Positions 10,101 through 11,466 of a stretch of DNA of 11,466 nucleotides are shown here, piece by piece (position 1 is the stretch's first letter; the number at the start of each line of letters is the position of its first letter). The position numbers were made by a program, and so were the translations under genes. The stretch is from Muribaculaceae bacterium (lineage in GTDB: Bacteria; Pseudomonadota; Alphaproteobacteria; Rs-D84), in the NCBI GenBank assembly GCA_023665245.1, contig JAMPEH010000056.1, positions 1 through 11,466 of the forward strand. The letters are read 5' to 3'. Below the pieces are notes generated by a model that worked only from the letters and a program-made list of their open reading frames with translations, did not search any database and was not told the DNA's origin.

Positions 10101-11466
10101 GCACCACGATGGGCCGGGGGCTATACTTGATGTACACGTTGGTCGCGTTCCCGTTCTGGTCCTTCTCCGCCACACTGGACAGCCGGCTGTCGCTGGAGAG
10201 CACGCCCAGCTGGCCGTACTCGGCCTCGCCCCAGGCGTACACGCGCCCGTCGGCCGCCAACGCCATGGAGTGGGTACCGCAGGCAACGATGGACACGATG
10301 TTCCCCAGGTAACCGTTCACGTTGTTGGCGTCGTCCGCGCTGGCCGCCACCACCAGGGTGGGGTCGGCAATGCTGGGCGACTGGTCGGCGTCAAAGCCGG
10401 TACCGGTCTGGCCGCGCACGTTGGAGCCCCAGGCGTACACGAACCCGTCCGCCGTCAGCGCCAGCGAGGTGTTCACGCCCGCCGCCACCATCACGATGTT
10501 GGTCAGGGGGGTGTAGATCCCGCTGCTGCTGCGCTGGTAGATGGGCACCGGCGAGGAGGACGAGCCGTTGGCACTGCCAAGGGTGTAGGTACCCGTCGGG
10601 CTGTTGCCCCAGCCGTACACACTGCCGTCCGCCTTCACCGCCAGGCTGTGGCTGTCGCCCGCGGAGACCATCGGCACCGCGACCTTAGCCGCATAGGCGT
10701 CGTTGGGGTCGTTGGACAGCGCCTGCCCACTGCTCAGGTAGAAGCGGCTGCGCACCTCCAGCTGGAGGACCGCATACACCGGGTCGCTGTTTTCGTCGAA
10801 GGACATGGCGTACACCGCCGTGCGTCCCTCCCGGCCGTGCCCGGTCTCCGGGTCGATGACCGGCGTGATCACGCCCTTGGCGTCGATGGTGGCAAGGCGC
10901 TGGTCGAGAACGGAGTAGTAGATCTTCTTGCTCGCGTCCCGTCCCGCCTGGCTGAGCTGGTAGGAGAAGATGGAGGCCACGTCGTAGTCGATGGCGCCGG
11001 GGTCGTCCTCAAAGATGCGCACATGGTAGATGTCGTCGGCGGTCTTCATCGGCCCGCGGCTGTTCAGGTTGAAGCTGGTCTTCTCGTCCGCCCGGAGCAT
11101 GGCGTCGGTGATCTCGTTCTTGCCCACCTCCACCACCGTCTTACCGGCGGAGAGGGAGGCATCGTCCTTGTTGTTGTTCTCCGGCTCCTTGTTCGCGTTG
11201 TCCAGGTCCGCCGGCGTCTCCGGCTTCTCGCCGTCGTCGGGCTCGCTGGGCTCCTGGTCGTTGGTATCGTCGTCAGGAACTTCCGGCATGGTGGCCGTAC
11301 CCATAAAGTACGCCATCCCGTGCACGTGGAGGTCCTCGGCGTCCTTCATATGCACGCCGAAGTACGCGGTATAGAGCGTCGAGCCGCTCTGGTCGATGGT
11401 GGGGTTGATCTGCGCGTACTGGATCACGCTGTCCTCGCCGTAGAGCTCCCGCTCCTGGCGGACCAG
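1..11466 (-). CDS. Giant multi-propeller RCC1-repeat protein with Big2-like and InlB-like linkers, partial at both ends
   Basis: One reading frame is open through all 3822 codons with no stop, start region or frameshift, so N- and C-termini lie beyond the window. Order from the N-terminal side: short unassigned segment, acidic spacer, Big2-like region, propeller A, linker, propeller B, ~1010-residue beta-rich region, propeller C with a helical insertion, Big2-like linker, propeller D. The RCC1 signature (AAG..H..AL..DG.VY.WGDN..GQLG) recurs 26 times in full. Only about eight cysteines were seen, and Asp/Glu/Gly/Thr are abundant, which fits an exported protein. RCC1 propellers in known proteins (RCC1, UVR8, the beta-lactamase inhibitor BLIP-II) are protein-binding scaffolds, so a binding or adhesion role is plausible but unproven. 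No catalytic domain was recognised. Codon use is strongly GC-ending apart from two short patches. I know no named gene of this architecture. Confidence 0.97.
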   Translation of the reverse strand, partial: MVRQERELYGEDSVIQYAQINPTIDQSGSTLYTAYFGVHMKDAEDLHVHGMAYFMGTATMPEVPDDDTNDQEPSEPDDGEKPETPADLDNANKEPENNNKDDASLSAGKTVVEVGKNEITDAMLRADEKTSFNLNSRGPMKTADDIYHVRIFEDDPGAIDYDVASIFSYQLSQAGRDASKKIYYSVLDQRLATIDAKGVITPVIDPETGHGREGRTAVYAMSFDENSDPVYAVLQLEVRSRFYLSSGQALSNDPNDAYAAKVAVPMVSAGDSHSLAVKADGSVYGWGNSPTGTYTLGSANGSSSSPVPIYQRSSSGIYTPLTNIVMVAAGVNTSLALTADGFVYAWGSNVRGQTGTGFDADQSPSIADPTLVVAASADDANNVNGYLGNIVSIVACGTHSMALAADGRVYAWGEAEYGQLGVLSSDSRLSSVAEKDQNGNATNVYIKYSPRPIVVQTTDASGALTELTGVIAIAGGGASSVALCYDGTVWTWGDNRRGQLGANQDRERLANRGNAQKVTQYHYYLKDAENGERTEDGFGGVVAIAAGGQTATSNSSASHVLAIKAVLEDGLDSTTVYGWGADGYGQTGTNDDPPKNMNEVTSVQQLLPTEVRYDGSYKDSSGNYYIGRRTVAVAAGDTHSLAIVLQHPQDAEDESRDVYATYGWGYDDRGQLGLGSLSGNVSSSDGDSTGQQRVPIQMRKEDAASDADPSTIVHVLDSVGISAGGSYSIYWDAEGEVYGTGYNQAYQLGAAPTLATMTDRTGNPLAANTSVKVPVRVGNNISQNLIYDKVWVFTTTTDEDTGEVSTGLTARYAVQPETVPQEGDPGDADIAPNVANIPVSQLVQIDPTGDDENLMDLTDDQFQMLKSTSMEYTLTITDEQFVILFRSGMKRYYSVGFNISERDRAVPSDLNTDMIYGLTRTPEIPNLTVKTTGKDEVPIEPYGWNNAILTPTDMKDVSAIVGVVEDKELDPDEEPDPDGENSIYAGKMEINIADANNFATPMVCAGKDFTVALKSDGSVWAWGDNSYGQLGTGKTYEEMPYAPYPVRVVGMNKIMPRLTLIKEIAAGYHHALARTADGSVYAWGANDRGQLGQAEDIYKTYDVNGDTIKVEIDDELRGQMTQSICYPVQVWGDKDKSGYLMGVSDISANGDYSLAATSPEGYVYSWGDNSEAQLATGYVVSAIGDMRTFPERVVADTREKEPSKRYLTHAETVIAGPYHAAALGQFPYAKDGGTSTSNSVYVAVWGDNSHGQLGLGPERSTPDSDGMLRSYAVDYVRRRNTQGDPDVLDSVIAVAAGRYHTVMLTSGGNVYVAGDATHGQLGTAAKDAVDGGGYLYLDYATRMTEPGRPNTAITDAVGVAAGEYYTILMRGKRAEVQGDSALGEIIESALYAFGKNTDGQLGVAALDSNGYYQESEVNGLATGAQAYLSIPYPDSIEGVVTSVAAGGAHVVALTNKNEVFAWGKNESGQLGEFSLVDRDSASQSGFDSAYIPVVSGVINYGGNLEYDVRVVTHQNGVLWSDTDGNDDPDVGYSEREYKLVLNTKAGTEYPLVQHNDGVAEDGSTYTYYSPDPRYTPTGNGKVPGGSYTVWARRPATGGSAAGPWENTGTVVKAIKAANFVEEPAVVNFFTVHFSIEDVNSSGSIIKATYQVGQDAPIELQNGQSVWGGGKLTILAQGQNGVVPNYAYDWDVTPTGTQYTPVIQSRYPDGETESERATMDALLTIETLTQEVTVKCVVTAPKEFDVLIRVMKDGSSWYDSGKSLYLKSQYKTIELIPDEADNFMYNAEAVPEGVYTIWEEDPASATAYESPNKVTVKGGDVNQALRYFTIDTEVLPTNGVASASLRVQYAKLDESGRYVINEKPEPLHNTLPVVAMENTLVYFEARGTVGVAFNRLSVTADWTNSAGSGDPAGLSLVEGTDSIKTGTASRVYKVTGRGDVKITLDGNGTDSDKSYMAIQLQLVDEYGDGENWDAYAAGYEFYLESQYRRSDSVTASQTGKVWASYKLSSRGGGLFDCYNANLPKDIYMVYALDTATGVKIPLLNTKFNLTDRGYLRTARTDGEKGDSITDPNVTPMPVTYYKVDYNFRVNDNRSSTGVDTAYGTEAVLQVINGFNATIQDPAYEEQEPGGDDSGEEPGEGEEPTVSAVMGKWMDGTLMLSDDPNPHLNVQVIKTIHGNAYTSGNLEGVLYLPVGNTISVQVVGGNAREAGFRVEIPIDADTKYEGEAAYAVSRSPVGTPVVFSTSEAASSDNLTKPNIDESTGDPDWIFHPWDIDAFRSFRVVVTGYGQPVAVASLMSVNKANTFAALERGPVQLAAALDEEESGSTGTGIVVETVVPGRELPDWSEKDPTMDELALGTYIELIYGDRVDIVGTTEKFVSDFRLTRTETSYSYYRNITPDKDGKVQPYITKPAAMIPGDEFDEVTGEAILVENPEYALWGNDVKLEITSSDPEVVSVDGYSLVAEKRSGKAVVRVYNPWTRHSTMLTVHVLNVTDATGEGLESEYAYQSTPMISLGDNFSVGLKADGTVWTWGDNTYGQLGVGTTTDLLPYCDTPMTVRTDEGMILRNVVAVAAGARHALALTRDGKVYAWGSDDFGELGIDPLSEKMVEVDSLGLPTGIIGTIVAVEVDTSAILGKITDLTAGDGFSIVLTERGTVWGWGRHDRGQLGIGYQGDVFGTDPVRDANLDLVSQNEYDIVTNMKYSVFYTLIGILEPDLLAKDENGDLRDGGVAIALRTQRFDKEVEGYFLDSYYLYAQYLVQLLEFVGTQENGLQSVESANSMYSKETGKLMYFLDEFRGNEMPTHETYVLAMELYNEVQKYLDKHPTVYNEELLYNTFKPVAEELSDDGSGAIQFREDWVLAKPTYSGVKWSYEDYVTALDAYHERIANGTYVTTGGQYSTGEGNPIYESAPDFELISWSPVQVLEGASASQGIYLNHIISVSAGKNHVMALRSDGSLYGWGDNTYGQLGVGLDSTVSRTDTLATRPQGTEGAIGATFTYRVPVRVRTTDARGSENGIYEDALSAQRAREMYGYLVNVVSVSAGGNHTVALLADGTAVAFGENTYGQVGDGNLDWITYDSAEVGMPVEEGSDELITVMDMVSDKIVTRRIATPQPVLARETGYNSIENEETGEVIREIIEVGELYRLSDIQAVAAGGNVSEAIVRKKGLTGDGKERSFTALYAWGSNMEGQLGLEEIRNADNGETMCTAFVGHAKQVMKGDSPNEDTEYAGFTDAMGIAVGGKHTAALRVDGYVWNWGDNNYGQLGNGTSDSSFWAVQVGDGESKSLILDKYEHYDANNNLIHTYDQKRPVGEDNPNVVNLYDGEYLIIDMKDLLYSYRKGFNLISDGSNDSIAHLLHLVESGVTDPSVFSINRVPGTDTMVQISSTGKLGLTSVYFDYENSDEGRSNMMLLPVYARHRQVYSSEDADSAGVSAAPMVSAGLKHTIALDSQGRVWVWGDNAYGQLGFDPDEMGVDKYIDSPRQITKFYKHNIEHPEIKETQLAEDGGPLRFVWVAAGDNFSLAVDIDGHVWAWGDDSYNQLGRGSETNYAYYEPRQVRVRVSRIGVLGDEIIHKEYIQENGLLDAYEERDKIIAVAAGSNHALALSSNGFVYGWGDDRFGQLGISGKNAKDGEYKYAQWVGKGKSPSQTNHMQEVASITAGGNSSAVLFTNGTLFSFGQNHKGQLGDGSQYTHYTAVKVGGGDGNVWTAGTRVQRPGVNPNDKGDVALNKVLAVEMGTAHAVAIALNVTMDESKTAAEKNFSVTPGIYGWGDNTQEQIGAIGATRPNGRAVERQHTAPIQVMLSGARQVAAGFQNSLTLVEDP
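1165..1632 (-). other. Linker between propellers C and D, with a degenerate Big2-like part
   Basis: About 156 residues. The N-terminal part (LDKYEHYDANNNLIHTYDQK, YDGEYLIIDMKDLLYSYRKG) is unassigned. From about 1371 to 1219 it reads SVFSINRVPGTDTMVQISST, then GKLGLTSVYFDYENSDEGRS and MMLLPVYAR. This parallels the Big2-like segment before propeller A (TAVYAMSFDENSDPVYAVLQLEVRS). It then passes through an Asp/Ser-rich stretch into the PMVSAG start of propeller D. Confidence 0.55.
1633..3939 (-). repeat. RCC1 beta-propeller C, seven blades with a large insertion
   Basis: Blade cores lie near 3846-3890 (WTWGDNTYGQLG), 3669-3710 (YAWGSDDFGELG), 3462-3504 (WGWGRHDRGQLG), then after the insertion 2559-2600 (YGWGDNTYGQLG), 2262-2303 (VAFGENTYGQVG), 1891-1930 (YAWGSNMEGQLG) and 1671-1710 (WNWGDNNYGQLG). 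The block opens with PMISLGDNFSVGLKADG. The chain leaves the propeller after blade 3's GQLG strand and returns at SWSPVQVLEG, the normal last strand of that blade. The insertion therefore sits in a surface loop and the seven-blade ring can still close. Blade 5 also has a long loop (about 60 residues). Confidence 0.93.
2725..3432 (-). other. Mostly alpha-helical insertion in propeller C
   Basis: About 236 residues inserted between the GQLG strand and the closing strand of blade 3. The first ~200 residues look helical, unlike everything around them: EYDIVTNMKYSVFYTLIGIL, then FLDSYYLYAQYLVQLLEFVG, LMYFLDEFRGNEMP, ETYVLAMELYNEVQKYLDKH and YEDYVTALDAYHERIANGT. Amphipathic spacing and many Tyr/Leu/Glu suggest a helical bundle or hairpin. 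The last ~35 residues are Gly/Thr/Ser-rich (VTTGGQYSTGEG). There is no transmembrane stretch and no family I recognise. Confidence 0.75.
4000..4158 (-). other. Big2-like domain before propeller C
   Basis: About 53 residues: LWGNDVKLEITSSDPEVVSV, then DGYSLVAEKRSGKAVVRVYN and STMLTVHVLN. This is the clearest Big2 match in the window, with the family's S-S-D-x-x-V-x-S-V pattern, a following G-x-A-x-V strand and a closing T-V-x-V strand. It leads, after about 20 residues, straight into the first blade of propeller C. Confidence 0.7.
4159..5040 (-). other. Unassigned beta-rich region before the second Big2-like domain
   Basis: About 294 residues. It contains strand-like stretches (LNVQVIKTIHG, GVLYLPVGNTISVQVVGGN, FRVEIPIDADTKY, SFRVVVTGYGQPVAVASL) in the first two thirds, then a more polar part with ELPDWSEKDPTMDELALG and SDFRLTRTETSYSYYRN. 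The 'GVLYLPVGNTISVQVVGGN..EAGFRVEIP' stretch looks like one beta sandwich. No family was recognised and no catalytic motif seen. Confidence 0.5.
5041..5103 (-). other. Acidic Gly/Glu-rich spacer
   Basis: About 21 residues with EEQEPGGDDSGEEPGEGEE, of extreme low complexity, separating module copy 3 from the next beta-rich region. It has the same character as the spacers at 11155-11286 and about 8524-8577. It is probably a flexible, disordered hinge. Confidence 0.8.
5209..5613 (-). repeat. Beta module, copy 3
   Basis: About 135 residues. Landmarks parallel copies 1 and 2: YMAIQLQLVDEYGDGENWDA, then YEFYLESQ, then LPKDIYMVYALDTATG and the closing TYYKVDYNF. The middle is expanded relative to copy 2 and contains one of the protein's few cysteines (FDCYN). 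It is the most diverged copy, so its membership is less certain than that of the other two. Confidence 0.5.
5614..5973 (-). other. Unassigned beta-rich segment between module copies 2 and 3
   Basis: About 120 residues with strand-like stretches (ASASLRVQYAKLDESGRYVI, LVYFEARGTVGVAFNRLSVT, RVYKVTGRGDVKITLDGNG). It may be a diverged Ig-like or InlB-like domain, since it sits where the InlB-like segment sits relative to copy 1. It ends in an Asp-rich loop DGNGTDSD (5614-5637). No family could be assigned from the sequence alone. Confidence 0.45.
5974..6243 (-). repeat. Beta module, copy 2
   Basis: About 90 residues, the shortest of the three copies. Landmarks are FDVLIRVMKDGSSWYDSGKS, VPEGVYTIWEEDPASA and the closing RYFTIDTEV. 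Against copy 1 the pairs are YDVRVVTHQNGVLWSD/FDVLIRVMKDGSSWYD, VPGGSYTVWARRPA/VPEGVYTIWEEDPA and NFFTVHF/RYFTIDT. These landmarks are too many and too well ordered for chance, but overall identity is low, so the duplication is old. Confidence 0.6.
6256..6591 (-). other. Divergent InlB B-repeat-like segment
   Basis: About 112 residues starting at the FFTVHFSIEDVNSSGSI strand, then IELQNGQSVWGGGKLTILAQ, a loop with YAYDWDVTP, and closing strands LLTIETLTQEVTVKCVV. The order 'TV.F.....G......dG....sG..v..G..vt..A......Y....W.V......T...L......V.V' resembles divergent InlB B-repeats, small beta-grasp-like modules in bacterial surface proteins. It begins on the last strand of module copy 1 and runs directly into copy 2. 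The assignment is by eye, so confidence is moderate. Confidence 0.5.
6568..6966 (-). repeat. Beta module, copy 1
   Basis: First of three diverged copies of one module between propellers B and C. Landmarks in order are YDVRVVTHQNGVLW, a long acidic loop, VPGGSYTVWARRPATG, and a closing VVNFFTVHF strand. Copies 2 and 3 share the same order of landmarks. The pattern '..VP.G.Y.V......TG......YYTV.F' is one I associate with repeated extracellular modules of gut Bacillota proteins, often followed by InlB-type repeats, as here. That link is from memory of the family style, not from a search. An Asp-rich loop (6880-6906) lies inside it. Confidence 0.6.
6976..8466 (-). repeat. RCC1 beta-propeller B, seven blades
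   Basis: Seven blades with cores near 8371-8418 (WAWGDNSYGQLG), 8190-8230 (YAWGANDRGQLG), 7940-7983 (YSWGDNSEAQLA), 7705-7750 (VAVWGDNSHGQLG), 7501-7540 (VYVAGDATHGQLG, Trp lost), 7261-7300 (LYAFGKNTDGQLG) and 7051-7095 (FAWGKNESGQLG). The block opens with PMVCAGKDFTVALKSDG. Blade 4 has a Ser/Thr/Gly insertion between its first and second motifs, and blade 6 has an unusual first half (GEYYTILMRGKRAEVQGDS). The segment joining blade 1 to blade 2 contains an AT-rich codon patch (8278-8295). The count of seven again predicts a closed propeller. Confidence 0.92.
8467..9135 (-). other. Interdomain linker between propellers A and B
   Basis: About 223 residues with no RCC1 signature. It contains likely beta strands (KVWVFTTTT, MEYTLTITDEQFVILF, KRYYSVGFNI), a Pro/Glu/Asp-rich stretch (QPETVPQEGDPGDADIAP) and, near 8524-8577, an acidic run with DPDEEPDPDGEN shortly before propeller B. 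I could not assign a family. By position it is equivalent to the Big2-like linkers ahead of A, C and D, but the Big2 sequence pattern is not clear here. Confidence 0.7.
9136..10674 (-). repeat. RCC1 beta-propeller A, seven blades
   Basis: Seven consecutive RCC1 blades. Their WG..GQLG cores lie near 10588-10620 (blade 1, YGWGNSPTGTYTLG, lacking GQLG), 10405-10440 (blade 2, GQTG), 10204-10251 (blade 3), 9964-10011 (blade 4, WTWGDNRRGQLG), 9701-9740 (blade 5, GQTG), 9447-9489 (blade 6) and 9218-9260 (blade 7, degenerate YGTGYNQAYQLG). The block opens with PMVSAGDSHSLAVKADG. Blade length ranges from about 55 to 90 residues because the loop after GQLG varies, often carrying D/N/G-rich insertions. 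Seven blades is the closed-ring number for the RCC1 fold, so this block is probably one complete propeller. Confidence 0.93.
10753..11154 (-). other. Big2-like (bacterial Ig-like) region before propeller A
   Basis: About 134 residues. The second half carries the Big2 pattern: a YYSVLDQRLATIDAKGVITP stretch (compare the family's 'S.D..VATVD..G.VT'), then GRTAVYAMSF and a closing strand VLQLEV. The first half (VEVGKNEITDAML..) may be the earlier strands, with an insertion. Big2 domains are common extracellular structural modules in Bacillota surface proteins. Here it sits just before the first propeller, and equivalents precede propellers C and D. The match is by eye and diverged, so the boundaries are approximate. 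Confidence 0.6.
11155..11286 (-). other. Acidic Pro/Asp/Glu/Asn-rich spacer
   Basis: About 44 residues of low complexity with runs such as PDDDTNDQEPSEPDDGEKPE and KEPENNNKDD. There are almost no hydrophobic residues, so it is expected to be disordered. Similar acidic spacers recur in this protein at about 8524-8577 and 5041-5103, in each case between folded beta-rich segments. The likely role is a flexible hinge between domains, inferred from composition only. Confidence 0.8.
11287..11466 (-). other. N-terminal-most visible segment, unassigned
   Basis: About 60 residues, cut by the window edge. The sequence alternates polar and hydrophobic residues (for example TLYTAYFGVHMKDAEDLHVH), suggesting beta strands of a domain that begins upstream. 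It does not look like a signal peptide: there is no positively charged start followed by a long hydrophobic core. The Met codons here (for example 11347-11349 and 11287-11289) are internal residues, since the frame continues open to the window edge. I do not recognise the domain. Confidence 0.5.

Noticed and set aside
127..10620. Regularly recurring short DNA motif that could suggest a CRISPR array or regulatory repeat
   Set aside because: The recurring motif encodes the W-G-x-x-x-x-G-Q-L-G blade core in frame. Spacing varies from about 140 to several hundred bases, and copies differ at synonymous sites.

Overview
The window lies wholly inside one giant protein-coding gene on the minus strand. 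Reading from base 11466 down to base 1 in the frame whose codons occupy plus positions 3n+1 to 3n+3, I translated all 3822 codons without a stop or frameshift. No start codon region, ribosome binding site, terminator or intergenic DNA is visible, so both ends of the gene lie outside the window. The visible part alone would be roughly 400 kDa.

The dominant feature is the RCC1 (regulator of chromosome condensation 1) beta-propeller repeat, with blades of the form AAG..H..AL..DG.VY.WGDN..GQLG. I count 26 complete blades and the first residues of a 27th. They fall into four blocks in N- to C-terminal order: propeller A (9136-10674, 7 blades), propeller B (6976-8466, 7 blades), propeller C (1633-3939, 7 blades, with a ~236-residue mostly helical insertion between blades 3 and 4) and propeller D (1-1164, 5 complete blades plus the start of the sixth, cut by the window edge). 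Seven blades is the normal closed RCC1 propeller, so the protein appears to be a string of at least four complete propellers. Each block opens with the same P-M-[VI]-[SC]-x-G motif.

Between the propellers are beta-rich linkers: Big2-like (bacterial Ig-like group 2) segments before A, C and D, acidic low-complexity spacers, and a ~1010-residue region between B and C. That region holds three diverged copies of one module plus a segment resembling divergent InlB B-repeats. This make-up, with very few cysteines and much Asp/Glu, suggests a secreted or surface-displayed protein. That is inference, because the signal peptide and anchor regions are not in view.

The organism is probably a high-GC member of the Bacillota, such as a gut Oscillospiraceae-type Clostridium relative. 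Reasons are GC-rich third positions, an uninterrupted reading frame, and the combination of RCC1, Big2-like and InlB-like modules. The assignment is tentative. The very long plus-strand open frame (1-8289) is an antisense shadow caused by near-absence of TTA, CTA and TCA codons in the real gene.
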